NCBI RefSeq assembly: GCF_042654605.1
Contig: NZ_JBHSGT010000019.1
Span: forward strand, 1-50,674
DNA length: 50,674 nt
Source: Enterococcus_I eurekensis
Lineage (GTDB): Bacteria > Bacillota > Bacilli > Lactobacillales > Enterococcaceae
Direction of reading: 5' to 3'
The stretch's first letter is position 1; every line of letters begins with the position of its first letter. The notes below the pieces were generated by a model. That model was not told the origin of the DNA. It saw only the letters and a list, made by a program, of their open reading frames with translations, and made no database searches. Position numbers and translations under genes: made by a program. Positions 35,785 through 44,036 of this stretch are shown piece after piece.

Positions 35785-36213
35785 TTAGAAGCTGCTACTA
35801 TTTTGATCTAAATAATTTTGTAAAATCATTACTGCCGCTACTTTGTCTATTACTTTTTTACGTTTTGAACGTGACACATTGCCTTGCTCGACTAACATCC
35901 GCTCTGCTTGTACTGTTGTCAAACGCTCATCTTGATAGACTACTGGTACTTGGAATCGTTCTTCAAGTGCTTTACCATAGGCAAATGACGCTTCCGCACG
36001 CGGTCCGATTGTATTGTTCATATTCTTTGGTAAACCAATACAGACTTTCGTTACCTCATATTCATCAATTAGTTGTTTCACACGTTTAAAGCCAAAGTGT
36101 CCAGCTGCTTCATTAATTTGAATGATTTCGATACCTTGGGCCGTCCATCCCATTGGATCACTGACAGCTACTCCGACTGTCTTAGAACCGACGTCTAGTC
36201 CCATAATTCTCAT
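35785..36213 (-). CDS. ruvX: YqgF/RuvX-type RNase H-like nuclease
   Basis: 142 aa protein of the YqgF family (putative Holliday-junction resolvase; shown in some species to process pre-16S rRNA). The RNase H-like fold is visible: MRIMGLDVGSKTVGVAVSDP with the catalytic Asp, VCIGLPKNMNNTIGPRAE, and VVYQDERLTTVQAERML with the second acidic pair. Length is standard. Its ATG overlaps the ireB stop (ATGA), so the genes are translationally coupled. Confidence 0.92.
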   Translation of the reverse strand: MRIMGLDVGSKTVGVAVSDPMGWTAQGIEIIQINEAAGHFGFKRVKQLIDEYEVTKVCIGLPKNMNNTIGPRAEASFAYGKALEERFQVPVVYQDERLTTVQAERMLVEQGNVSRSKRKKVIDKVAAVMILQNYLDQNSSSF

Positions 36214-36479
36214 GATAAGTGCACTCCATGATCCTTCAAGTAGTATCTAATTAAAACTTCTAGTACTTCATCGCGTTCATGGCGACGAATTAAATTGCGA
36301 GCTTCACGATAGCGTGGAATGTAAGCTGGGTCTCCAGAGAGTAAATAACCGACAATTTGATTAATCGGGTTATAGCCTTTTTCCTCTAAAGCTTGATAAA
36401 CAATGGATAGTGTTTCACTCACTTCTTTTTTCCGATTGTCATCAAAATCAAAACGAACCGTTTCATCCGTAAATCCCAT
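36210..36479 (-). CDS. ireB: IreB regulatory phosphoprotein (DUF965/YrzL)
   Basis: 89 aa. Full-length match to IreB, the E. faecalis negative regulator of cephalosporin resistance phosphorylated by the Ser/Thr kinase IreK. The N-terminus MGFTDETVRFDF keeps Thr4 and Thr7, the phosphorylation sites known in E. faecalis. The body ETLSIVYQALEEKGYNPINQIVGYLLSGDPAYIPRY is highly conserved. alaS often precedes it in Firmicutes but not here; instead a thioredoxin-like gene is divergent. First gene of the ireB-ruvX-yrzB operon. Confidence 0.93.
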   Translation of the reverse strand: MGFTDETVRFDFDDNRKKEVSETLSIVYQALEEKGYNPINQIVGYLLSGDPAYIPRYREARNLIRRHERDEVLEVLIRYYLKDHGVHLS

Positions 36480-36525
36480 AAAGCAACACCTCTTTCTCTT
36501 TTTGAACTCATTCTATCTGTTATCT

Positions 36526-36554
36526 ATTGTACTAAACCTTGCCTTAAACTACAA
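36526..36554 (-). promoter_or_regulatory. ireB operon promoter
   Basis: Minus strand TTGTAG (36549-36554), 17-bp spacer, TACAAT (36526-36531), about 50 bp upstream of the ireB start. Confidence 0.5.
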
Positions 36555-36634
36555 ATAAATTATTTCTCAACAATTTCAATATACGCTTTATTTGTGACCT
36601 TTTTTTGAAGAATATATAAGTAAATACCCAAAAT

Positions 36635-36663
36635 TTGACAAGTTTATTTTTACTTAGTATATT
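36635..36663 (+). promoter_or_regulatory. Strong promoter of the thioredoxin-like gene
   Basis: TTGACA (36635-36640), 17-bp spacer, TATATT (36658-36663), close to the sigma-A consensus, 23 bp before the ATG. Confidence 0.7.
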
Positions 36664-36686
36664 TCACTTTAAGGAGGGATTCATTG

Positions 36687-37037
36687 ATGATCAATAAAAC
36701 ATTTGAACAAACACTCGAAGCAGTTAATTCTGAGGGTCTTGTTCTAATATATATATCGATGCCAAATTGTTCTGTCTGTCATGCAGTCAAACCACGAGTT
36801 GAGCAAATGTTTGCCAATCATGACTTACCGATGTACGCATTAGATGCCTTTGAATACCAAGAAGTTGCAGGGACATTTCAAGTAATGACTGCGCCAGCTA
36901 TCTTAGTCTTTTATCAAGGGAAAGAAGTTCACCGACAAGCACGCTTTATTAATTTTCAGCAACTAGAAACTTTAGTTGATAATTATTTAGCAATGTCTGA
37001 GCCGACAAGCTATGAAGCGATTTTCGATAACAATTAA
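36687..37037 (+). CDS. Thioredoxin-fold protein with CSVC active site
   Basis: 116 aa. Thioredoxin-like: LVLIYISMPNCSVCHAVKPRVEQMF has the CxxC pair as C-S-V-C and no preceding tryptophan, and TAPAILVFYQGKEV has the cis-proline. This resembles YtpP/YdbP-type thioredoxin-like proteins rather than housekeeping TrxA, so its redox partner is unknown. The ATG at 36687 has AGGAGGG at 8 nt; a TTG at 36684 is also in frame. A strong own promoter and a terminator make it a single-gene unit between ireB and rex. No signal peptide. Confidence 0.85.
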   Translation: MINKTFEQTLEAVNSEGLVLIYISMPNCSVCHAVKPRVEQMFANHDLPMYALDAFEYQEVAGTFQVMTAPAILVFYQGKEVHRQARFINFQQLETLVDNYLAMSEPTSYEAIFDNN

Positions 37038-37080
37038 AAAAAGGATTTATGACCTAACAAGCCATAAATCCTTTTTTTTA
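37036..37080. terminator. Bidirectional terminator (thioredoxin-like gene / rex)
   Basis: AAAGGATTTATG and CATAAATCCTTT arms with flanking A7 and T8 runs, between the two converging genes. Confidence 0.88.
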
Positions 37081-37722
37081 ATCTTCAGGAATCACGCCAC
37101 CTGAATGTAAGAAATAAATTAATGTTTGTAATTCTGTTGTTAAATCCACGTTTTGAACTAAAATATCAGCTGGTGCAGTAATTCTAGCTGGAGTAAAGTT
37201 TAAAATACCTTTAATTCCTGATTCAACTAATTCATTAACCACATCTTGTGAATATTCAGCAGGAACCGTTAAAATCGCAATTTCAATTTGTTGAATCGCA
37301 ATTTGTTCCTTCATATCAGACATTGGGAATACTGGGATACCATCCACAATTCGTCCAACAATTTCAGGGTTAACATCAAAGGCCGCACTCACACGGATAC
37401 TGTTACTTTGATGGAATTTATATTTTAATAAGGCACTTCCTAAGTTACCCACACCGATTAAAGCCACATTGGTCATTTGATCATCATTCAAGGTTTTTGC
37501 AAAGAAGTTCATTAAATCTTTCACATCATAACCATATCCACGTTTTCCTAATTCACCAAAATATGAAAAGTCACGACGGATTGTTGCGCTATCGACTTGT
37601 ACGGCCTCACTTAACTCTGTTGACGATACTTTCTTTTTGCCTGCATCGTTTAATATTCTTAAATAACGATAGTATAAAGGTAAGCGTTTCGCTGTTGCCT
37701 TTGGTATTTGATTTTCTTTCAC
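37078..37722 (-). CDS. rex: Redox-sensing transcriptional repressor Rex
   Basis: 214 aa. The N-terminal winged-helix DNA-binding domain (IPKATAKRLPLYYRYLRIL ... VDSATIRRDFSYFGELGKRGYGY) is followed by the Rossmann NAD(H)-binding domain with GVGNLG (90-95) and the acidic AAFDVNPEIVG, and a C-terminal domain-swap helix. Rex represses fermentation and anaerobic-respiration genes while NADH/NAD+ is low. Start is GTG with GGAGG 10 nt upstream. A palindrome GTGAA-AAC-TTCAC (37742-37754) lies just upstream of its RBS. It is divergent to the ABC-F gene, as with ydiF/rex in Bacillus. Confidence 0.95.
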   Translation of the reverse strand: MKENQIPKATAKRLPLYYRYLRILNDAGKKKVSSTELSEAVQVDSATIRRDFSYFGELGKRGYGYDVKDLMNFFAKTLNDDQMTNVALIGVGNLGSALLKYKFHQSNSIRVSAAFDVNPEIVGRIVDGIPVFPMSDMKEQIAIQQIEIAILTVPAEYSQDVVNELVESGIKGILNFTPARITAPADILVQNVDLTTELQTLIYFLHSGGVIPED

Positions 37723-37741
37723 TGTTCCTGTACCTCCATTT

Positions 37742-37754
37742 GTGAAAACTTCAC
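37742..37754. promoter_or_regulatory. Rex-box-like palindrome upstream of rex
   Basis: TTGTGAAAACTTCAC: half-sites GTGAA/TTCAC are those of Rex, but the centre has 3 bp instead of the 4 in TTGTGAANNNNTTCACAA. Autoregulation is possible, not certain. Confidence 0.35.
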
Positions 37755-37970
37755 TATTTACTGTCTTATCATAGCAAACTTCCCCCTATAAAAGCAATTC
37801 GCTTGCTCACAAATCCCGTTTTTTTGTAAGAAACTTTTTTTTGAGAGTCGCGACCGCTATAAAACTATGATAAACTGACTTCAAATAGATGATTATGTAA
37901 CGGCATAAATCAAATAGCACATCAACAATCAGGCTATATTTATGGCCCCTAAACAGAAATGAGGATTTTT

Positions 37971-39908
37971 ATGATTTTACTACAAGGAAACCAAATTGCC
38001 CGGCTTTTCGGAGCAGAGGTTTTATTTGAAAACATCCATATAGAAGTCCATTCGCGTAGTCGAATTGGACTAGTGGGACGAAATGGCGTCGGTAAATCGA
38101 CGCTTTTAAAAATAATTGCTGGGTTAGAAGCGCCCGATCGAGGAAATATTTCTAAAGTTAAGGCACTAACAATGGGTTATTTAGCTCAAAATACTGGTTT
38201 GGATTCTTCAAATACAGTTTGGAATGAAATGCTCGAATCCTTTCACGAAGTTCGAAATATGGAAGCTCGGATGCGTGAGTTAGAAGTAATGATTAGTACC
38301 GTTGATATCTCAACTGGCGAAGGTGAACGTTATTTGAAGGAATACGATCATTTACAACATACGTTTGCTGAAAAAAATGGCTATAGTTACGAAAATGAGA
38401 TTCGCTCAGTCTTGCACGGATTTAAATTCGATGACAGTTTCTATCAACAAAATATTCAATCTCTATCCGGTGGTCAACAAACACGTTTGGCACTTGCTAA
38501 AATGCTGTTACAGCAACCCGATTTACTGATTCTTGATGAGCCAACAAACCATTTAGATATTGAAACACTCGCTTGGTTAGAAACTTATTTGTTAAACTAC
38601 AAAGGCGCTCTTTTAATTGTCTCACATGACCGTTATTTCTTAGATAAAGTTGTCAACGAAATTTATGAAATTAGTCGTCATAAAATGACCCATTACAAAG
38701 GAAACTACAGTCGTTTCTTAAAATTAAAGGAAGAACAATTAGCTCTTGATTGGAAAGAATTTGAAAAGCAACAATCCGAAATCAACAAATTAGAAGACTT
38801 CGTTGCACGAAACTTAGCACGTGCTTCAACAACGAAAAGAGCTCAAAGCAGACGCAAACAACTTGAAAAAATGACGCGACTTGATCGTCCACAAGGCTCT
38901 GAAAAATCAGCTAACATTCTATTTGAAATTGACCAACCTTCTGGTAATGTCGTTTTACAAGTAGAAGACGCTACAATCGGTTATGATGAACAGCCACTAG
39001 CTAACCATATTGCACTTGATGTTCGTCGGAAGGATGCCATTGCATTAGTTGGTCCTAATGGTATCGGAAAATCGACCCTCCTTCGCTCGATTCTAAAAGA
39101 AATTCCATTTCTTGAAGGTGAAATGCGCTATGGAACCAACGTCTCAATTGGCTATTATGATCAAGGACAACAACAATTAAACCTTAGTAAGTCTATTTTA
39201 AAAGAATTATGGGATGAACACCCCCTTTCACCTGAAGTTGATATTCGTAGTATCTTAGGTAGTTTCCTTTTTTCTGGTGAAGATGTCGAAAAAACAATTG
39301 GACTTTTAAGTGGGGGCGAAAAAGCCCGTGTCGCATTAGCTAAACTGGCAATGAATCACGAAAATTTCCTGGTTTTAGATGAACCAACCAACCATTTAGA
39401 CATCGATAGTAAGGAAGTTCTAGAGAATGCCTTAATCGATTATGAGGGGACAATTCTATTTGTTTCACACGACCGTTACTTTATTAATCGCATTGCGACA
39501 AAAGTTGTGGAACTTTCTGAGAATGGAAGCCGTTTATATCTGGGTGATTACGACTATTATGTGGAAAAGAAAAATGAAGAAGCTGAACTTGCTGCTTTAC
39601 TGGAAAAACCGGAGACAGCCGTCGCAACTTTTTCTGAAGGAAAGAAAAATTTCCAAAAAAGTAAAGAAGAACAAAAATTAATTCGTCAGTTAGAAAGGAA
39701 AATTACACAACTTGAAGAGGATTTAGCGACTATTGAAGAAGAAATTAGCCAGCTAGAAGAAAAAATGACGGATCCGATTATCTTAAATGATCACATCGAA
39801 TTATTAAATCTTCAAAAACAGATCGAAGAAAAAGAAGCACAGCAACTCGTTGATTTAGAGACGTGGGAGACAACGAGTCTTGAATTAGAAGCATTAATTG
39901 GTGAATAG
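37971..39908 (+). CDS. ABC-F family ATPase (YdiF-like)
   Basis: 645 aa soluble ABC-F protein, a class that acts on ribosomes. Two ABC domains: first Walker A GRNGVGKST, signature LSGGQQTR, Walker B LLILDEPTNHLD; second GPNGIGKST, LSGGEKAR, FLVLDEPTNHLD. The interdomain linker (EFEKQQSEINKLEDFVARNLARASTTKRAQSRRKQLEKM) is the P-site tRNA interaction motif, and a C-terminal coiled coil (about 565-640) follows. Closest in form to B. subtilis YdiF; antibiotic target protection cannot be claimed from sequence. The ATG at 37971 has GAGGA at 5 nt; the ATG at 37959 overlaps that site. Divergent to rex. Confidence 0.9.
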   Translation: MILLQGNQIARLFGAEVLFENIHIEVHSRSRIGLVGRNGVGKSTLLKIIAGLEAPDRGNISKVKALTMGYLAQNTGLDSSNTVWNEMLESFHEVRNMEARMRELEVMISTVDISTGEGERYLKEYDHLQHTFAEKNGYSYENEIRSVLHGFKFDDSFYQQNIQSLSGGQQTRLALAKMLLQQPDLLILDEPTNHLDIETLAWLETYLLNYKGALLIVSHDRYFLDKVVNEIYEISRHKMTHYKGNYSRFLKLKEEQLALDWKEFEKQQSEINKLEDFVARNLARASTTKRAQSRRKQLEKMTRLDRPQGSEKSANILFEIDQPSGNVVLQVEDATIGYDEQPLANHIALDVRRKDAIALVGPNGIGKSTLLRSILKEIPFLEGEMRYGTNVSIGYYDQGQQQLNLSKSILKELWDEHPLSPEVDIRSILGSFLFSGEDVEKTIGLLSGGEKARVALAKLAMNHENFLVLDEPTNHLDIDSKEVLENALIDYEGTILFVSHDRYFINRIATKVVELSENGSRLYLGDYDYYVEKKNEEAELAALLEKPETAVATFSEGKKNFQKSKEEQKLIRQLERKITQLEEDLATIEEEISQLEEKMTDPIILNDHIELLNLQKQIEEKEAQQLVDLETWETTSLELEALIGE

Positions 39909-39924
39909 CCACAGTAAATAGATA

Positions 39925-40068
39925 TCAAAAATCTTTTTTTGTGTGTAACAGGAGGCAAATTTGAACAATTGGTTCTTTCAATTGCTCGAATTTGCCTCCT
40001 GCTTCTAATAGTTTAAGCTTTTTTGCCCGTCGATCAAATAACATCTCTTCATCGGATAAAAATTTCAT
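39925..40068 (-). CDS. Small hypothetical ORF, 47 aa
   Basis: A 47-residue frame reads MKFLSDEEMLFDRRAKKLKL and continues LEAGGKFEQLKEPIVQIC and a short tail LLLHTKKDF. AAAGGG stands 6 nt before the ATG at 40068, and another in-frame ATG lies at 40074. The amphipathic, charged composition looks coding, but I do not recognise a family. Much of the 3' half coincides with the 53-nt hairpin at 39949-40001, which may instead be the real function of this DNA. No terminator is seen for it. Confidence 0.3.
   Translation of the reverse strand: MKFLSDEEMLFDRRAKKLKLLEAGGKFEQLKEPIVQICLLLHTKKDF
39949..40001. repeat. Long hairpin, 23-bp stem, between the ABC-F gene and ald
   Basis: CAGGAGGCAAATTTGAACAA with TTG continues to a 7-nt loop (GTTCTTT) and a complement that pairs at 21 of 23 positions (one T/G, one A/C). 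No T-run follows on either strand, so it is not a standard intrinsic terminator. It lies 41 bp after the ABC-F stop. The rest of 39909-40138 shows only the small ORF above. Confidence 0.6.
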
Positions 40069-40138
40069 AGGCATCCCTTTGCCATCATCTTACTTTCTCT
40101 AATATTTTCTTAAAATTTTCTGAATTTTCTATACGAGA

Positions 40139-40167
40139 TTGTTTTCTAACCGTTTTTGCTCTATAAT
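40139..40167 (+). promoter_or_regulatory. ald promoter
   Basis: TTGTTT (40139-40144), 17-bp spacer, TATAAT (40162-40167), 34 bp before the ald start. Confidence 0.6.
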
Positions 40168-40201
40168 TTTTACAAGGGAAAAAACAATGGAGTGATTAGA
40201 T

Positions 40202-41314
40202 TTGAAAATCGGAATCGTAAAAGAAATTAAGAATAATGAAAACCGCGTTGCCTTACCTCCAGCTGGTGTGTATGAATTAATTCAAGCTGGACACGAAGTT
40301 TACGTTGAAAAAGATGCAGGTAAAGGTTCATCTATCACAGATGAAGCTTATCAGGTCGTAGGGGCAAAAGTCGTCGCAGATCCAAAAGATGTTTGGGCAA
40401 ATGATCTTATTTTAAAAGTAAAAGAACCGATTGAATCCGAATATAAATATTTTAGAGAAGGTCTCATCCTCTTTACTTATTTACATCTAGCAGCCAACAA
40501 GCCAGTAACTGAAGCCTTAATGAAAGGCAAAGTCACAGCAATCGCCTACGAAGGGGTGCGAATGGATGATGGCTCATTACCGTTATTAGCACCAATGAGT
40601 GAAATTGCTGGTCGAATGGCCGTCCAAATTGGTGCCCAATTCCTTGAGGGCTTGTCCGGCGGTAAAGGAATCTTATTAGCTGGCGTACCTGGCGTGCGTA
40701 AAGGAAATGTCGTTATCATCGGTGGTGGTGTTGCCGGCACAAACGCTGCTCAAATCGCTGTTGGTTTTGGTGCGAACGTCACAATCTTGGACGTCAGCGT
40801 GGCGCGTTTAAAAGAGCTTGATATCCAATTTGATGGGAAAGTTCAAACATTACTATCAAACGCATTTAACATCGCTGAACAAGTAAAGAATGCTGATTTA
40901 GTTATTGGAGCAGTCTTACTTCCAGGCCGAAAAGCACCAACACTTGTTACTCGAGAAATGGTACGTAGTATGGAAGATAAGTCAGTGATTATTGATATTG
41001 CAATTGACCAAGGTGGTATTTTTGAAACAACCGCAAAAGCAACGACCCATGATAATCCAACTTACGTAGACGAAGGCGTGATCCACTACGCTGTTGCCAA
41101 CATGCCCGGCGCGGTTGCACAAACCGGATCTTACGCCTTAAGTAACCGTACTTTAGAATTCGTTAAGTACCTAACAAGCATGCCAATTCAAGAAGCAATC
41201 CAAACGAATTCGGTGCTTGCTCGTGGGTTAAATATTTATAATGGCTACCTCGTTGAAGCTGGGATTGCAGCTGACTTAGATTTACCTGCAACTGATTTAT
41301 CAACTGTGCTATAA
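40202..41314 (+). CDS. ald: Alanine dehydrogenase
   Basis: 370 aa NAD-dependent L-alanine dehydrogenase (L-alanine + NAD+ + water to pyruvate + ammonium + NADH). Conserved residues R15, K74 and H95 match the substrate and catalytic residues of characterised Ald proteins; NAD site VVIIGGGVAGTNAAQIAVGFG; IDQGGIFETT follows. Start is TTG with GGAGTG 7 nt upstream, and the N-terminus MKIGIVKEIKNNENRVALPP fits the family. Monocistronic, with a clear promoter and terminator. Confidence 0.96.
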   Translation: MKIGIVKEIKNNENRVALPPAGVYELIQAGHEVYVEKDAGKGSSITDEAYQVVGAKVVADPKDVWANDLILKVKEPIESEYKYFREGLILFTYLHLAANKPVTEALMKGKVTAIAYEGVRMDDGSLPLLAPMSEIAGRMAVQIGAQFLEGLSGGKGILLAGVPGVRKGNVVIIGGGVAGTNAAQIAVGFGANVTILDVSVARLKELDIQFDGKVQTLLSNAFNIAEQVKNADLVIGAVLLPGRKAPTLVTREMVRSMEDKSVIIDIAIDQGGIFETTAKATTHDNPTYVDEGVIHYAVANMPGAVAQTGSYALSNRTLEFVKYLTSMPIQEAIQTNSVLARGLNIYNGYLVEAGIAADLDLPATDLSTVL

Positions 41315-41320
41315 CTTAAA

Positions 41321-41362
41321 AAAAAGAGGAAAGAATCGTTCTGATGATTCTTTCCTCTTTTT
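41321..41362. terminator. Bidirectional terminator (ald / merR)
   Basis: Perfect 17-bp arms AAAAAGAGGAAAGAATC and complement around an 8-nt loop, with A- and T-runs on both ends. Confidence 0.9.
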
Positions 41363-41371
41363 CCAGTTCTC

Positions 41372-42127
41372 TTAAGCATAGTATTGAATGATTTGATTTA
41401 ATGCTTCCGCACTACCTACACCCGCTCGATTATCATAATAGGCTGTAAAACGTTCATCCATTACATACATCATTGCTACACCTTTATGAGCATCTGATTG
41501 GTAGGTAGCCCATGAAAATTGCAGCCATTTTTTATGGAGTTTAAAAATTTCTTTCGCTAGTGTCTGGTTAATATCAGGTTGACTTAAGTAAGTCGTCAAT
41601 TTGTCTAAAAGTTCAGATTCTGTCACTTGCATATCTGAAAATTCATCTTCACTTAAGTTTAAGTATTTTTTATTACTTACCTGTACAACTTCTTCACCAT
41701 ATTTCTGTCGGATTTCTTGACCATATTTTTCTTCATTTTTTTGAATACTTTCTTCTTTTAATCCTTTAAATTTTTCTTCATTTGTCATTTGATATTTTCC
41801 TTTCATTCCCTCAAGTGTCTTCTCAACCGTCTCAATTATTTGTTGTAATCGATTCCGTTCTAATAACAATTGTTTTTTCTGTTTCTCCAATGCCTGTTTC
41901 AAATCAAAATCAGGATTTTCAAGAATTGTTTTTATTTCTTCTAGTTTTAATCCCATCTGTTTATACAATAAAATCTGTTGTAATTTATCGACCTCAGCAT
42001 CACTGTATTTACGGTAACCAACATTACTAATTTCTTTTGGTTTTAATAGCCCTAATTCATCATAATAACGGAGTGTCCGTCCACTAACTCCCGAAATTTG
42101 ACTCATCTTTTGAATCGAATATAGCAT
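41372..42127 (-). CDS. MerR-family regulator with TipAS effector domain
   Basis: 251 aa. N-terminal MerR winged helix (YSIQKMSQISGVSGRTLRYYDELGLLKP ... GYRKYSDAEVDKLQQILLYKQMG), a coiled-coil dimerisation helix (about 80-115), and a C-terminal TipAS-like domain (KEIFKLHKKWLQFSW ... GVAMMYVMDERFTAYYDNRAGVG). TipA-like proteins sense drugs or other small molecules and activate transcription. The ATG at 42127 has AAAGGAG 8 nt upstream; the TTG at 42145 lies ahead of that site. No obvious efflux gene lies next to it; the divergent neighbour is the ComK-like gene. Confidence 0.87.
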   Translation of the reverse strand: MLYSIQKMSQISGVSGRTLRYYDELGLLKPKEISNVGYRKYSDAEVDKLQQILLYKQMGLKLEEIKTILENPDFDLKQALEKQKKQLLLERNRLQQIIETVEKTLEGMKGKYQMTNEEKFKGLKEESIQKNEEKYGQEIRQKYGEEVVQVSNKKYLNLSEDEFSDMQVTESELLDKLTTYLSQPDINQTLAKEIFKLHKKWLQFSWATYQSDAHKGVAMMYVMDERFTAYYDNRAGVGSAEALNQIIQYYA

Positions 42128-42311
42128 CCTTTCATCTCCTTTCAATTTTATTTTAAAGCTTAACGTAACGACAAGGTCAAGTAATTATTACATGAGATTT
42201 CAATGACATATTGCTCACTTTTTAACATAACAGGTGAAATATTTATTTTTATCAGTATAATATAATGTAATCAAACTAAAAATCGTACACCATTAAAAGG
42301 AGTGATCTCTA

Positions 42312-43118
42312 TTGGCATTTCAACATTCATTAGTCGTTATTAAAAATTATTTTACAGCAACAGAAGAATGCATAGATAATTATCGATTTTGTTTAAAATC
42401 AATTAAAGAGCTACTTGCACATTGTGTATTTGACCCCTATCTTGCGTATGAATTAGCGAATTATGTCGATCCTGCCATCTCTCCAGCGTACGAGGAAGAA
42501 ATATATGCCATTTTACCCATTATTGGACGTGATAAGCACACGAGTTTGATTTTATATAAAGATTCATGGCTAGTTGTTGAACTAGCCCCAATTGAAATCG
42601 TCAAAGAGATACTCATGAGATTTAATCAACTTAAATATGAACCCTATATTGAAGCCATTCAGTCTTTTTTTGAGAAAAAAATCAGAAGAGTACCTGTAGC
42701 CACGAATCGTTATAGCTTAATGCCAATTGGTGGTAAGAATGACAAACAAACGATTTGGATTAATGCCGGACGTGTTTCAGAAATTATTTCCAATCCTTTT
42801 AATAGCACCGTGATTTTGGACAACCATTTTAAACTTGCTGTGGAACGCGTCGAAATGCGAATTTATGAATTAATGAGACGTGGTTTTATTTCACATGGCG
42901 TAATCAAACGGGATTTTAGTAATCTTGCGACTCGTCCCACAACTTTTTTATTCAATTTTTTAAATATTTCTTCTACAGAAGTGACTCGTAAAGTTTTAAA
43001 AGAAATTTCATACAACGATCTTCCTGGTAAATATCTTGATTTTCGTAATCGTTACAATCAATCCTATGATAATTATCAACGGAAAATTTTTCTAAAAGAG
43101 CTAGATATTGAAGCATAG
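42312..43118 (+). CDS. ComK-like protein (possible competence transcription factor)
   Basis: 268 aa, no signal peptide or membrane segment. Residues about 60-195 recall the ComK family: YAILPIIGRDKHTSLILYKD, a middle segment ending in RYSLMPIGGKNDKQTIWINA, then STVILDNHFKLAVERVEMRIYELMRRG. The order (early LP motif, aromatic-LMP strand, W-I-x strand, 'S-T-x-x-x-x-N-x-x-x-L-x-x' strand, helix ending in R) parallels B. subtilis ComK, where this core binds AT-boxes. It has about 50 extra N-terminal and 70 extra C-terminal residues compared with the 192 aa Bacillus protein. Start TTG with AAAGGAG upstream; tandem TATAAT boxes (42256-42266). Assignment is by eye, hence moderate. It converges on walJ where htrA often sits in relatives. 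Confidence 0.5.
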   Translation: MAFQHSLVVIKNYFTATEECIDNYRFCLKSIKELLAHCVFDPYLAYELANYVDPAISPAYEEEIYAILPIIGRDKHTSLILYKDSWLVVELAPIEIVKEILMRFNQLKYEPYIEAIQSFFEKKIRRVPVATNRYSLMPIGGKNDKQTIWINAGRVSEIISNPFNSTVILDNHFKLAVERVEMRIYELMRRGFISHGVIKRDFSNLATRPTTFLFNFLNISSTEVTRKVLKEISYNDLPGKYLDFRNRYNQSYDNYQRKIFLKELDIEA

Positions 43119-43123
43119 GCAAC

Positions 43124-43164
43124 AAAGAGGGAATGCGACAGTTGGTCACATTCCCCTTTTTTTT
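43124..43164. terminator. Bidirectional terminator (ComK-like gene / wal operon)
   Basis: GGGAATG-C-GAC, 5-nt loop, GTC-A-CATTCCC followed by CTTTTTTTT on the plus strand; A-rich on the other side. It ends both converging units. Confidence 0.78.
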
Positions 43165-43191
43165 ATGAAAATTTTATATCACTTTTTTTAT

Positions 43192-43998
43192 TTAAATGGT
43201 AAAAAGAGAACTTGCTTGATCTGGATCTGTATCATAAATCTCAAATGCTTCGCCAACACCGAGTCCTTGCTCTTTTAGTACATTTTCCATGGTTAGATGG
43301 GCCAATTCTTTTAAATTATTTTCTCGACTTAAATGACCCAAATAAATACGTTTTGTCGCATCGCTTAAAATATCTGCCATCACTAACGCACCATCTTCGT
43401 TGGATAAATGGCCCTGATCACCTAAAATACGTTGCTTCAAGCTCCAAGGATACGCACCCATTCGTAACATTCCTAAGTCATGATTACTCTCTATTAAATA
43501 TGCATCTGCACCTTTAATGACTCCTCTTAAGGCATCGCTACAATAACCGGTATCGGTTAAAATTACAAATGAACGATTATTTTTATAAAAGCGGTAAAAT
43601 TGTGGTGCTGCTGCATCATGTGAAACACCAAAACTTTCAATATCAACATCACCTAATGTTAAAATTTTTCCCATTTCAAAGTGGTGTTTTTGTTCAATTG
43701 GTACGTTACCAATCAAAGGATCCATTGCCAACCAGGTTTTTTCGTTAGCGTAGACATCAAGTTTATATTTCCGGGCGAGTACACCGACACCATGAATGTG
43801 ATCGCGGTGCTCATGAGTAACTAAAATTGCATCTAAATCTTCTGGTTTTTTCCCCACTTCACCTAACAAAGAGGTTATTTTTTTCCCGCTTAGTCCCGCA
43901 TCAACGAGGATTTTCTTTTTTTCTGTTTCGATATATAAAGAATTCCCTGAACTGCCACTAGCTAATACACTTATTTGAAATGTTGATAATTGACTCAC
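43192..43998 (-). CDS. walJ: WalJ/YycJ metallo-beta-lactamase-fold protein
   Basis: 268 aa MBL-fold exonuclease-like protein of the wal operon. Motifs: SGSSGNSLYIETEKKKILVDAG, metal site THEHRDHIHG, FGVSHDAAAPQFY, LTDTGYCSD and the C-terminal LGHLSRENN. Homologues (YycJ, VicX) link cell-wall signalling and DNA metabolism; YycJ acts as a 5' exonuclease in B. subtilis. Start is GTG with GAGG 8 nt upstream. Last gene of the operon; htrA, the usual next gene in lactic acid bacteria, is absent. Confidence 0.93.
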   Translation of the reverse strand: MSQLSTFQISVLASGSSGNSLYIETEKKKILVDAGLSGKKITSLLGEVGKKPEDLDAILVTHEHRDHIHGVGVLARKYKLDVYANEKTWLAMDPLIGNVPIEQKHHFEMGKILTLGDVDIESFGVSHDAAAPQFYRFYKNNRSFVILTDTGYCSDALRGVIKGADAYLIESNHDLGMLRMGAYPWSLKQRILGDQGHLSNEDGALVMADILSDATKRIYLGHLSRENNLKELAHLTMENVLKEQGLGVGEAFEIYDTDPDQASSLFTI

Positions 43999-44036
43999 TA
44001 TTAAGACCTCACTATTTCTATTTACTTACATTATTC

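Noticed and set aside
37971..39908. Calling the ABC-F gene an antibiotic resistance determinant
   Set aside because: Its linker and context (next to rex) fit the housekeeping YdiF group; sequence alone does not show target protection.
39956..40006. Possible leader peptide starting TTG after AGGAGG within the hairpin
   Set aside because: The frame LNNWFFQLLEFASCF is short, ends before the ald promoter and has no run of regulatory codons, so attenuation of ald is not supported.
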